Program-made: the position numbers and the translations under genes
The notes under the pieces: generated by a model
Database searches by the model: none
What the model was told of the DNA's origin: nothing
Seen by the model: only the letters and a program-made list of their open reading frames with translations
Shown: piece after piece, positions 1 through 7,963 of the stretch
Numbering within the stretch: position 1 is the stretch's first letter
Layout of the letters: each line of letters opens with the position of its first letter
Source: Agaribacillus aureus
GTDB taxonomy: Bacteria > Bacteroidota > Bacteroidia > Cytophagales > Cyclobacteriaceae
Direction: 5' to 3'
Assembly: GCA_030442055.1 (NCBI GenBank)
Contig: JAUJEB010000001.1
Span: 3,224,001-3,288,000, forward strand
DNA length: 64,000 nucleotides

Positions 1-366
1 AGGAATATACCAAAGGTTGGCGATCACAACAAAAACCAGGCATCCAATGACAGGCAAGAGCGTTCCCAAAAGTACCCAAACACCCACCAGCATTATCGCA
101 AAACCGAGATAGATAGGATTTCTGCTGATTTTAAACAAGCCATCTGTCACAAGTCTTCTCGGTTTCCTGAACGTATGAATTTCCGTATTAACCTTGTTAA
201 ATATTTTGCTGACAACCATCATCATCAACGCGCCTATAACTACCGGTACGATTCCAAGGTAATTGAACGGTTGCGGAATAATTTCTTTGAAAACAACCAG
301 CGATTTTATGACTATCATGGAAATAATGCAGATTAAAAACAGCATTGGCGGAATTAATTTTTTCAT
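1..366 (-). CDS. Isoprenylcysteine carboxyl methyltransferase-like membrane protein (3' end beyond the window)
   Basis: The minus-strand frame opens with an ATG at 366 and stays open for 122 codons to the window edge, so the C-terminus is missing. It begins with a hydrophobic segment (LFLICIISMIVIKSLVVF), has a second around residues 44-60, then a charged stretch and the motif SRNPIYLGF followed by another membrane segment. The RNPxYxG signature before a transmembrane helix is typical of the ICMT/PEMT-like methyltransferase family, small integral membrane proteins that use S-adenosylmethionine. The catalytic half lies outside the window, so substrate and activity cannot be judged. It faces the same way as the downstream minus-strand genes but is separated from the Crp/Fnr gene by about 220 bp. 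Confidence 0.75.
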   Translation of the reverse strand, partial: MKKLIPPMLFLICIISMIVIKSLVVFKEIIPQPFNYLGIVPVVIGALMMMVVSKIFNKVNTEIHTFRKPRRLVTDGLFKISRNPIYLGFAIMLVGVWVLLGTLLPVIGCLVFVVIANLWYIP

Positions 367-583
367 GTGTTTATAATTTACTTTCATTGGTCACATGGAA
401 CCTCGCCTTTTATAATCATTCCCTTGCGCCTCGGCTAAAGCTTTCTCCGGTGGCCGAAGCCTCTGGCGAAGGACTCAGCGACACGCGGTGTTTGTCGATT
501 ACGTCATGCTCGGTTTCATCCTTATATCATTTTAAATTTCCACAAAGCTACTCAGCCGTGAATGCAATTGCATTAACATAGGT

Positions 584-1159
584 TTATCCATTGATTTTTT
601 TTCTTATCCGGCTCAATGCAACAGGTGTAATCCCAAGGTAAGAAGCAATCATAAATTGCCTGACTCTCTTTTCCAAATCCGGATATTCTTCCAGAAAAAT
701 TTTATATCTGGTTTCGCTGTCCAATAACAAAAACTCTCTTTCTCTCTTTTCTTTTACAGCATACCCTTTTTCCAATAATTTTACGAGTAATAAGTTCCAT
801 TTTGGGTTTGTTCTTCTCAACTTTTCCCAATCCTCATAGGCGATGACAAGCACCTCGGAAGGCTCTAAGGATTCAATAAAAAAATAAGAAGGTTTTTTTG
901 AGATCATAGCGGAATAGGAGCTAATAAAGCTTTTTTCCGGCATAAAGACCTTGGTAAATTCTTTGCCTTCTTCGGACATATAAACGTATCTGAAAAGCCC
1001 GCTGATAACAAATCCAAATTTAGCCGGAACCTGACCTGCCCTCAAAAAATAAGCGGTGGGCTTATAGGTTTTAATCGTTCCAATTTCAAGCAGCTCAGCG
1101 ATGTCCAACGCCGCAAAATTGGTTAGTTTTGCTATTGTATTTTGAATTTCCGGTATCAT
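584..1159 (-). CDS. Crp/Fnr-family transcriptional regulator
   Basis: A 191-residue protein with a cyclic-nucleotide-binding-type beta-barrel in the first two thirds (pattern around YFLRAGQVPAKFGFVISG, then FRYVY and the FIESLEPSEVLVI strand) and a short C-terminal DNA-binding end, where FMIASYLGITPVALSRIRKK is the helix-turn-helix. Bacteroidota encode many such short Crp-like regulators, and the ligand is usually unknown. Nothing in the barrel lets me claim cAMP binding, and no iron-sulfur cysteines of Fnr type are present. It lies 141 bp downstream of the sigma-factor gene on the same strand. An inverted repeat CGGCTGACAGCCG lies just upstream of its start and could be an autoregulatory site. 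Confidence 0.9.
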   Translation of the reverse strand: MIPEIQNTIAKLTNFAALDIAELLEIGTIKTYKPTAYFLRAGQVPAKFGFVISGLFRYVYMSEEGKEFTKVFMPEKSFISSYSAMISKKPSYFFIESLEPSEVLVIAYEDWEKLRRTNPKWNLLLVKLLEKGYAVKEKREREFLLLDSETRYKIFLEEYPDLEKRVRQFMIASYLGITPVALSRIRKKING

Positions 1160-1170
1160 TATTCTAATTA

Positions 1171-1183
1171 CGGCTGACAGCCG
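1171..1183. promoter_or_regulatory. Short palindrome upstream of the Crp/Fnr gene
   Basis: CGGCTGACAGCCG has six-base arms around a central A and ends 11 bp before the start codon of the minus-strand Crp/Fnr gene. Its position fits an operator or a small leader hairpin. It does not match the classic Crp/Fnr consensus, so this is only a candidate. Confidence 0.3.
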
Positions 1184-1300
1184 TTCATGGTGAAAAGGAT
1201 CAGTGTGTATTAATAGGGCCCCGCTTTGCTAAGCCACTTTGACGATTGAACTCACCGGCCTTTGTTTTCAAACCCGGTCCGCCGTTGGGTTTATACGTTG

Positions 1301-2557
1301 CTAGCCGTTGCTTTTCTTTTTATTCAGCCTTTCAATCTCCTTGGTCAGGGTTTGTTTTTCGGTTTTGGATTTTGTCAGCTTAATGGCCTGTTCATAATGG
1401 TCAATCGCCTTGTCAATATCGTTGTCTGCGTACAAATAACCTAACAATTCGTGATAGTAATTGCTTTCCGTCAGGTTTAATTTTTCCGCTTCGGGAATGG
1501 CTTTTTCGCACCCGTGAACTTTAGCAAAAGCAAATGTTCTGTTCATGGCTGTTACCGGCGAATATTCCATAAGGATAAGCTGATTGTATAATTCCAAAAT
1601 GTGCTGCCATTTGTTTTCGTCTGTCGATGTTGTGTGCCAATAGGCAATCCCCGCCTCCAAATGATATTTTGATAATTCGTTTCCACTACAGGCGTTCACG
1701 AAATAGTAATTGCCTTTTTCAATCAGCGATTTATCCCACAAGGTTTTGTCCTGTTTGTCAAAAAGAATGGTTTCGCCCTTATCATTGGTTCTCGCTTCCA
1801 GCCGCGAACTTTGAAAACACATTAAAGCAAGCAAAGCGTTGGTTTGTGGTGTATCGGTTAACGGGTTTTCTGTCAGAAACAAAGCCAGCCTGACAGCTTC
1901 CGAACACAGCTCTTTTCTGATTACCTGATTGTTTGTTTTAGAAAAATAGCCCTCATTAAATAACAGGTACAAAGTTTTCAACACGGTGTCCAATCTCAAT
2001 TTTATTTCGGTCTCGCTTAAGGCTTTGATTTGAAAATCGTCGTTACGAAGATTGGTTCGGGCTCTGTGTAAACGTTTTTTAATAGTTTCGGTTTTTGTCA
2101 GAAAGGCATTGGTGATTTCTTCCACGCTAAAGCCGCAAAGAATCTGAAGTGCCAGACAAATTTGACTTTCCGTTGAATTGGTCGGATTGCAAACTGCAAA
2201 AATCATGGCCAGCTGGCTGTCGGCAAGGTGTTGATGGCTAAATTCAAAGCCTTGCTCCGAATCAATTTCGCCGGATTTTAAAGCTTGTTTGATTTGCGTT
2301 TCAAAAACAGCGATATGTTTAAAATAATCCTTGGTTTTATTTTTCGCTACCGTATAAAGCCAGGCGGTCGGGTTATTGGGTATTCCGTTGATTGCCCAAT
2401 GTTCAGACGCTTTCAGGAATGTTTCACTGGCAATGTCTTCGGCGATCTCAATGTGCTTTAAACCAAAATGACGGCATAATACGGCCGTCATTTTTGCATA
2501 TTCCTGTCTGAATAAGTGCGGTAAAAGTTCATTATGTGCCGGCAGACCTTCCTGCAT
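1301..2557 (-). CDS. ECF sigma factor with C-terminal TPR-like extension (ECF42-type)
   Basis: A 418-residue RNA polymerase sigma factor. Residues 1-90 carry sigma region 2 (LLPHLFRQEYAKMTAVLCRHFG, then AEDIASETFLKASEHW and PTAWLYTVAKNKTKDYFK), and residues 125-170 carry region 4 with an HTH (LCGFSVEEITNAFLTKTETIKKRLHRAR). The remaining 240 residues are a helical, TPR-like domain (for example PVTAMNRTFAFAKVHG and YADNDIDKAIDHYEQAIKL), giving a length far above simple ECF sigmas. This architecture with a neighbouring DGPF/YCII protein is the hallmark of the ECF42 group, which lacks a classical anti-sigma factor. Its start codon overlaps the stop of the YCII gene in a TGATG, so the two are translationally coupled. 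Confidence 0.93.
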   Translation of the reverse strand: MQEGLPAHNELLPHLFRQEYAKMTAVLCRHFGLKHIEIAEDIASETFLKASEHWAINGIPNNPTAWLYTVAKNKTKDYFKHIAVFETQIKQALKSGEIDSEQGFEFSHQHLADSQLAMIFAVCNPTNSTESQICLALQILCGFSVEEITNAFLTKTETIKKRLHRARTNLRNDDFQIKALSETEIKLRLDTVLKTLYLLFNEGYFSKTNNQVIRKELCSEAVRLALFLTENPLTDTPQTNALLALMCFQSSRLEARTNDKGETILFDKQDKTLWDKSLIEKGNYYFVNACSGNELSKYHLEAGIAYWHTTSTDENKWQHILELYNQLILMEYSPVTAMNRTFAFAKVHGCEKAIPEAEKLNLTESNYYHELLGYLYADNDIDKAIDHYEQAIKLTKSKTEKQTLTKEIERLNKKKSNG

Positions 2558-2898
2558 CAGTCACGTTTTAAAATCTCACGCACCTCGATATTGCCACCGA
2601 TTTTGAAAATCGGGTTGGCTTTGGCAATTTCTACTGCCTCTTCAATCGTTTCAACTTTTACTACGATATAACCGGCAATAAATTCTTTGATTTCAGTGTA
2701 AGGCCCGTCGGTTACTACGTTGTCAGGTCTTACGGTCTTGGCACTGTCAGGGGAAGGTAAAAGTGTATTTCCTTTATCCGCCAGTTTATTTTGAGCTGCA
2801 ATACCGCTTAGCCAATTCATTCGTTCCTGCATTTGTTCAGGAGAAGGTTTGAAATCGGAAATGTCATTTAATCTGAAAATTAATGCAAATTCTTTCAT
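2557..2898 (-). CDS. YCII/DGPF-domain protein, partner of the ECF sigma factor
   Basis: A 113-residue YCII-related protein. It contains the DGPY motif (VVTDGPYTEIKEFIAGY) and the following VKVETIEEAVEIAKANP helix typical of DGPF-family proteins encoded beside ECF42 sigma factors. The family fold is a ferredoxin-like alpha/beta dimer; its function is unsettled, and it is thought to sense or influence sigma activity. It is the upstream gene of a two-gene operon, and its stop overlaps the sigma start by one base. Confidence 0.9.
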   Translation of the reverse strand: MKEFALIFRLNDISDFKPSPEQMQERMNWLSGIAAQNKLADKGNTLLPSPDSAKTVRPDNVVTDGPYTEIKEFIAGYIVVKVETIEEAVEIAKANPIFKIGGNIEVREILKRD

Positions 2899-2995
2899 TT
2901 TGATAAATTTTTAAAGTTCGCCCTAACGACGATTCACATTTTAAGATGGGGACAGGCACTTTGTGTTTTATTATTTGTCAGCGGATTTCTGCGAG

Positions 2996-3490
2996 TTACG
3001 GCAATGCCTGATGCAACGCGATCCGGTTTCCTTCGCTGTCCTCAAATTCTGCCACAGCACCCAAATCTCCATTTGAGGTTTTTGGATAAAGAATTTGTGC
3101 ACCATTTTCCGTCGCCAATTTTAAAGTCTCATCAATATTTTCTGTCCTGAAGTAAATGACAACTCCATCTTTCGTTGGCTTGTAAATTTCTCCTTTTGCC
3201 AGGGCTCCCGAGATGCCCAAGCCCTTCTCTACGAAAGGGAACAATGCCATTTCATTTTTGTCAATTACTTCCTTTTCAAAAGTAAAGCCAAAAACCGATG
3301 TATAAAAATTCATGGCCCTGTCTATATCCGTTACGGGAATTTCAAAATAAACTACCGGATTATGTCTTTTTTCCATGTTATCTGTCGTTGCGTTTTCACT
3401 ATTTATTTTTGATCTATCGGAACAGGAACTTGTTAATACACCAAAATGCACCGCTGTTATAATGGTCAATATATAAAATGCTGTTTTCAT
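2996..3490 (-). CDS. VOC (glyoxalase/bleomycin-resistance fold) lipoprotein
   Basis: A 164-residue protein starting with a signal peptide and lipobox (residues 1-23, LTSSC), so it is probably anchored in the cell envelope. Residues 45-160 form a vicinal-oxygen-chelate domain: VVYFEIPVTDIDRAMNFYTS, then GDLGAVAEFEDSEGNRIALH at the C-terminus, with E and H positions typical of metal-coordinating VOC folds. The substrate is unknown; most small VOC proteins of this kind are annotated only as glyoxalase-like. An internal Met at residue 39 directly precedes the VOC domain and would give a cytoplasmic form, but the lipobox favours the longer start. Confidence 0.85.
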   Translation of the reverse strand: MKTAFYILTIITAVHFGVLTSSCSDRSKINSENATTDNMEKRHNPVVYFEIPVTDIDRAMNFYTSVFGFTFEKEVIDKNEMALFPFVEKGLGISGALAKGEIYKPTKDGVVIYFRTENIDETLKLATENGAQILYPKTSNGDLGAVAEFEDSEGNRIALHQALP

Positions 3491-3636
3491 TTTTACCTAT
3501 AAATGCCATCAAAATTATTCTCAAAAATCTAATATTATTCCGCCATTTCAACCTTAAAGCAAGACGGATCCTCGACTAATTATTCAAATTTTGACCGCCC
3601 TATTTCATATAAAGCAGCACTTTGTCCCATTTTATC

Positions 3637-4713
3637 TTAATGCCCCTTATGCATTGCTAGCTGTATTTTTCGCATGATAAAACTCAAAATTATTAATATC
3701 AGGAATACAATTATTAAAAGAACGGGGCTGGCCAGGACTATGTACGCCCTATCTCCGGGGAAGACTATTTCGTCAGTAATGAATACTTTGAAAAATTCAC
3801 CCTTTCGAATATAGGCAGTCATAAATATTATTGTTGTGGCTAGTGATAAGAGAAATAGTAATACGAACCGACGAAGAACAGATTTATGTTTCACAATTCT
3901 ACCAGCCATTAATAAAGATACAATGGTCAAAATCCCAATTGTCAAAACATCATATAAAGTAAGATAGAAGTTTGCTTTTGTTTCCGGGTATCTCACATGA
4001 ACATGCAGAAAGTCCGCCGGGATCTCTGAAAAGCTTTTTGCAACCGATCCTTCGCTGGCGTTTAATGGAATATTTGATTTTATTTCCCACTCACCTGGAT
4101 ACCTAATTTCGAGATCCAGGCCTCCGAAAGATTTCCAGTTTCTGGCGGGGTAAAAGGCATATGAAAATGTTTGAATGGTAGTTTTTGATTCATTTTTATA
4201 TAGATAGGTTTCTGTTGTTCTGGTTTTATATTTTATCCTCAGCGTGTGATGTCCTTCTTCTATGAAGCTCATTTTACAGAAAACGTATTCCTCCTTAAAG
4301 TATTCAGACTTATCACTGTATCCTTCTGGTTCTCCCCAGGGTGTCACAACAGTTGTTTTCTTTATTTGAGCAGACAAATAGCCGGAACTATCGATTGCTA
4401 TTTTTAATGGCTTCCCATCAAGCTCAATTAATACCCCATCGGAAATTTTTGAAGCTGCAACAAACAGAAAAAGAAGCGAATCAGCAGGTTTTTCAATCAA
4501 GAGCTTATATTCGGCTATTACCGTTGCAGCTCCATTATTTTCAAGCTTCCGAAGGTCAACGAAAAGTTTTTCGCTGAGAATTTTGCAATTATTCAGGGCA
4601 AATGGTTCCGTTACAAGATCTCCGCTTTTGGAATGAGAATAGAACATACCATTTGGAAATGCTATTCCCAAACCAATAAAAATCAATATCAATAAAATGG
4701 AGAATTTCTTCAT
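3637..4713 (-). CDS. Unassigned membrane protein with large extracytoplasmic domain
   Basis: I do not recognise this 358-residue protein. It has an N-terminal signal sequence (MKKFSILLILIFIGLGIAFP), about 230 residues of beta-rich soluble sequence with many aromatic residues, and three hydrophobic segments in the C-terminal third (LTIGILTIVSLLMAG; FVLLFLLSLATTIIFMTAYI; VLLIIVFLILIILSFIM). The soluble part would lie outside the cytoplasm. The gene stands alone on the minus strand; about 185 bp upstream lies a decayed recombinase 3' end. Confidence 0.75.
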   Translation of the reverse strand: MKKFSILLILIFIGLGIAFPNGMFYSHSKSGDLVTEPFALNNCKILSEKLFVDLRKLENNGAATVIAEYKLLIEKPADSLLFLFVAASKISDGVLIELDGKPLKIAIDSSGYLSAQIKKTTVVTPWGEPEGYSDKSEYFKEEYVFCKMSFIEEGHHTLRIKYKTRTTETYLYKNESKTTIQTFSYAFYPARNWKSFGGLDLEIRYPGEWEIKSNIPLNASEGSVAKSFSEIPADFLHVHVRYPETKANFYLTLYDVLTIGILTIVSLLMAGRIVKHKSVLRRFVLLFLLSLATTIIFMTAYIRKGEFFKVFITDEIVFPGDRAYIVLASPVLLIIVFLILIILSFIMRKIQLAMHKGH

Positions 4714-4897
4714 GTCCCATTTACAACCGACGTTCCTTGTTGGAATCGTGGCTTTGGTTTAAGTATTAGCTTTACGCGATCATGATTTCATCTTTATTCG
4801 CAAAAAAATTGTAATTATAATCCAATGGATTTTTTTCCGATTAAGCTTATCAACTCACTATACACCACAGTGTAGTGTACCTGTTTATTTTAAAACT

Positions 4898-5000
4898 TTA
4901 ATCTAATTGATTTTTAATAAAATTCATATCTGTAGTGTCCACATGTAAATATTTCTTCGGGCTTACCTAATGGCCAAACCGCAATATTCAGTGGATAAGA
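4898..5000 (-). pseudogene. Decayed tyrosine-recombinase 3' end (stump A)
   Basis: On the minus strand this reads, in pieces, as the end of a XerC/D-like integrase. The last codons give YLHVDTTD and then NFIKNQLD followed by TAA. Just upstream, in a shifted frame, are PLGKPEEIFT-like residues that correspond to the usual LGHxxPxTTEIYTH. The final 48 bp (4898-4945) align without gaps to stumps B, C and D. Nothing recognisable remains of the rest of the gene. The 345-bp gap between the flanking minus-strand genes holds nothing else I can identify. Confidence 0.6.
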
Positions 5001-5058
5001 CAATACCGGGAGGAAGCTGCCTGCAATTGCCACAAATTAACAGGTTGAATTACTCTAA

Positions 5059-5709
5059 TTACTTCATTTTTATAATTTGATTGTCAACCATATGCCTCAC
5101 CATCTTCTTAGTGAAACTGTTAGCAGCAGATTCTATTGAGGAGGGGTCCACCAGGGAAGATTGACCACTCCACACCAGGGTTTCCTTCCCCTCGTACAAC
5201 TCGCCTTTGAGATCGTAAAGAATAGCTTCCACGAGATAAGATTTGGTAGGTTCATAGTAACCCGGCGCCTGAACTCTCGCATAGCGTTGAACATAATATT
5301 TGCCAAAACGGCTGTATCCAGCTGGGACAACATAATCCTCGCCAGGCCGATACCGGGTTCCTTCTTCGGAACTGACAAGGCTCATGGTAACAACACCGTC
5401 AAGATTGTTTTCTTCTATAATTTTTATAAGATTTTTAGGCTGCTTTTGCGCCTCCGTCATTTTGGGTGGGAAAATAGTAATTCCTTCAATGGCATTAATC
5501 CCCTCTTTTTTAAAGCGCTTTACCGCGGTACTCTCAAATTTGGTCCTTACAGTCAGGTTTTCGTGAATTGCCACCACGGCAATTTTTGTGAAAGACCGAT
5601 CCTGATATTCCTGACGCGTCCAATCGGAGGTCAGTTTTGGGGAGCAGCTGACCGAAAACAGCAACGTGCAGAGCAAACAAAAGCTTTGAATTGGCAATGG
5701 GCTTTTCAT
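5059..5709 (-). CDS. Unassigned lipoprotein (DUF4136-like or CsgG-like possibility)
   Basis: A 216-residue protein with a lipoprotein signal (LCTLLFSVSCSPK). The mature part begins with SDWTRQEYQDRSFTKIAVVAIHENLTVRTKFE, a beta-strand plus helix arrangement seen in envelope lipoproteins such as DUF4136 or CsgG/GNA1162-like families that carry a KIAVVxI strand near the N-terminus. A Tyr/Arg-rich middle (GYSRFGKYYVQRYARVQ) follows, and the end is a basic helix (FTKKMVRHMVDNQ). No catalytic motif is visible. It is a monocistronic minus-strand gene. Confidence 0.7.
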   Translation of the reverse strand: MKSPLPIQSFCLLCTLLFSVSCSPKLTSDWTRQEYQDRSFTKIAVVAIHENLTVRTKFESTAVKRFKKEGINAIEGITIFPPKMTEAQKQPKNLIKIIEENNLDGVVTMSLVSSEEGTRYRPGEDYVVPAGYSRFGKYYVQRYARVQAPGYYEPTKSYLVEAILYDLKGELYEGKETLVWSGQSSLVDPSSIESAANSFTKKMVRHMVDNQIIKMK

Positions 5710-5977
5710 GATAGTGATAGAACTGGTTTGAAATTATTAAGGTTTGACCCCCAAAATCTACAATCTTAGCAACCCGGGAAGTATTAAAATTCTTTTGATA
5801 AGATAACAATAATAATAAATTTAGTCAATGTCCTTAACCACAAAATCTTATCATTAACTGGTTAAACGCAGGCGGTGAGCCCTTATAGCTTCAATAGCTC
5901 AGATCAGCACAAAGCGGATAGGCTATCCAAGGCTTAAAGGAACCTAAAAAATTAAATTGAGGCGGTTTCCATTTTCT

Positions 5978-6988
5978 TCACTTTACGCCAATTACTATCC
6001 GTTCTACAATTTCAAGCGCAGTAGTCAGCGTGGATAAATCACTGTATAGCTCCCCTTTTTGGCCTGAATGATGTCCGTGACCAATCAACTCCATCAGGTA
6101 ATAATCTTTGTTATCATTCATATCGACCGATGTCTCAAAGACGATGGAGGGCTGGCCAAGCTGTCCGGTACCGCTATGGAATACATCATCATCCGGGAAG
6201 TCAAATTCCGAGTAATATTCATTGTCATCAAAAGCCACATTGATCTCAACCCTTACATTAAATTTGGAAGTGTAGTCAGAGGAGGTACTCAAGTGGAAAT
6301 TACCACTTAAAGTGGCACCGCTTATGCCGTCCGGAAGCGGATCGTCAACAGTCGGAATGTACATGCCATCTTCATACTGCACTCCTCTTTTGTGTGACCA
6401 AACAGGTAGTGCATCCACTCTTCGGTATTCACCGTTAGCATCTTTTTCAGTATCAAATTCCTTAAAGTTTTCTTTATTGCGCCCTCCAAAGAACAAGCCC
6501 TTGGCCGTTGCCTGGGTCACAAAGAGTGTTTGTAAATAATTTCCCGCGGTATCTTCTGTCCAGATGGCAATTTGCGGATGCCAGTAATGTTCCCCCCTCA
6601 GCAAATCAACGGTTAACCGGGTATCATTTTCAGTATTAACCTCAATGATTTCATATTGTGAGAAGTTTATCATTTTAGCCTCGCCCGCTTTCAGCCTGGC
6701 CCCAAAATCCATCATGTTTTTGAAGGGTACTTTTTGGAAATAAGCACTTAGGAAAAAAGCAACGCCTGCCAGCAACATTATGGATAGCAGACGGCTATTA
6801 CCATACATTTTAATTGATTTGAAATTATTCCTCAGATGAAACAAGGCTCCGAGCGTAAACAGGAACCCAAAAACCGTATGGATCGTTGCCGTTGTGCGAG
6901 AATAAGCCTGAAAGTAGGACAATATCCCCGTTACCATTAACACTGCAAAGCTTATGGCTATTGAAAGGCTAATTATTTTTCGTGCCAT
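5978..6988 (-). CDS. Membrane-anchored protein with extracytoplasmic domain, possibly DUF4405/DUF2271-related
   Basis: I place the start at the ATG at 6988 (MARKIISLSIAISFAVLM). A longer frame reaches 7042 but runs through a terminator hairpin, so the shorter 336-residue form is preferred. Three N-terminal membrane segments (residues 1-25, about 35-52, and SIMLLAGVAFFLSAYF near 75) contain His residues (TIHTVFG, LFHLRNN) in positions reminiscent of DUF4405 cytochrome-b-like bundles. The remaining 230 residues are soluble and rich in Asp and Tyr (GEHYWHPQIAIWTEDTAGNYLQTLFVTQ), resembling DUF2271-like periplasmic domains. Function is unknown. It lies directly downstream of the Cys-rich secreted protein gene. 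Confidence 0.7.
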   Translation of the reverse strand: MARKIISLSIAISFAVLMVTGILSYFQAYSRTTATIHTVFGFLFTLGALFHLRNNFKSIKMYGNSRLLSIMLLAGVAFFLSAYFQKVPFKNMMDFGARLKAGEAKMINFSQYEIIEVNTENDTRLTVDLLRGEHYWHPQIAIWTEDTAGNYLQTLFVTQATAKGLFFGGRNKENFKEFDTEKDANGEYRRVDALPVWSHKRGVQYEDGMYIPTVDDPLPDGISGATLSGNFHLSTSSDYTSKFNVRVEINVAFDDNEYYSEFDFPDDDVFHSGTGQLGQPSIVFETSVDMNDNKDYYLMELIGHGHHSGQKGELYSDLSTLTTALEIVERIVIGVK

Positions 6989-7003
6989 TAAAATTAAAGA
7001 GAG

Positions 7004-7039
7004 TATTAATAAAAGAATCCTCAACGTTCGTTGAGGACT
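7004..7039 (-). terminator. Rho-independent terminator downstream of the Cys-rich protein gene
   Basis: TCCTCAACG and CGTTGAGGA form a 9-bp stem around a TT centre at 7018-7037. On the minus strand it is followed by TTCTTTTATTAA. It lies between the stop at 7072 and the preferred start at 6988, which supports separate transcription of the two genes and the later start of the membrane protein. Confidence 0.7.
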
Positions 7040-7071
7040 CAATGGTTCTTAAACAAATAAATCAATTCGGG

Positions 7072-7563
7072 TCAAAGAAGTTTTTGAAGATCCTGGATTC
7101 GAACGGACAGGTACCTGACTTGTTTCGCCTTGCTTTTTGGCAAAGTAAAAGCTGTGAATTGATGATTTAGTTTTTCTGTAAACGCGGTTTCAATCAATTT
7201 CACTTCCCTTACAATGATTGCTAAACTTTCCTCATCGGTTTCACCAATGATATCATGAATGTCGTAAGACCTGGAACTAAAAGCCGGCTCGGAAGATTTC
7301 TCCATATCGGCCTTTAGGGCAATAAGATCCAATCTTAAAGTGCTGATTATCTTGGCCTCGCCAAATTTTGTTTTAGCGCCACGACAACCCGAAGGTGAAC
7401 ATCCCGAAGTTGATGCAACGCCTGCTTTTTGTCCTTTGGCACATGCCGCCACATTACCTTCTTTACCTGGCGAGCAAGATGACTGGGCCATCAGGTCAGT
7501 AGTTATTACTGTGCCGGTCATTATCAAAATACCAAGTAGTACATTTTTCAATTTTGGTTTCAT
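7072..7563 (-). CDS. Secreted protein with a short cysteine-rich segment, function unknown
   Basis: The preferred start is the ATG at 7563 (MKPKLKNVLLGILIMTGTV), preceded by AGGA; a GTG at 7578 would add five residues. A signal peptide ends near LMAQ. The mature N-terminus has a cluster of five cysteines in about 35 residues (SSCSPG, AACAKG, SGCSPSGCRG), followed by a helical domain with ESLAIIVREVKLIETAF. The cysteine cluster could bind a metal or form disulfides, but no known motif such as CXXCH is present. It sits upstream of the membrane protein at 5978-6988 on the same strand, with a terminator between them. Confidence 0.65.
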   Translation of the reverse strand: MKPKLKNVLLGILIMTGTVITTDLMAQSSCSPGKEGNVAACAKGQKAGVASTSGCSPSGCRGAKTKFGEAKIISTLRLDLIALKADMEKSSEPAFSSRSYDIHDIIGETDEESLAIIVREVKLIETAFTEKLNHQFTAFTLPKSKAKQVRYLSVRIQDLQKLL

Positions 7564-7578
7564 TTTCCTGGAATTCAC

Positions 7579-7963
7579 TTTGTTAATTAATTTTTGCCTA
7601 ATAGACGAGCAACTTTCAAAATGATGCAGGTCAGTTATAACTTTCTATGTAATCAGTTACTGACTTAATAGAGATAACTTAAATAATCGATTGTAGTAAT
7701 TCCTTTACTCGGAATTTTTGGCCGGCGCGGTTATCAATGATTTGCTTATAATCTGGCAACACAAAAAATAAACCCTTAAATTGTCAATTTCTTTAGATTG
7801 GGTGTAGTCCTTTCTATTAAATTGATAGTAAACACAATATAGGCTGACAGTATTGATCAAATAACAAATATCAGTACTGAGACTCAAATAGCTAAAAATA
7901 GGTGGCGCATTCAAATTTGACCAATACTACATTAACTTAAACGCTAAGCTAACTATAGAGACC
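7579..7963. other. Intergenic region between divergent genes
   Basis: This 385-bp AT-rich stretch holds the divergent promoters of the Cys-rich protein (minus) and the oxidoreductase (plus). A TCAAATTTGA palindrome lies about 45 bp before the oxidoreductase start. A 69-codon minus-strand frame at 7705-7914 lacks protein character. I see no RNA gene or repeat. Confidence 0.5.

Noticed and set aside
7705-7914. 69-codon minus-strand frame upstream of the oxidoreductase
   Set aside because: Low-complexity, Ser/Tyr/Ile-rich translation typical of AT-rich intergenic DNA, with no family pattern.
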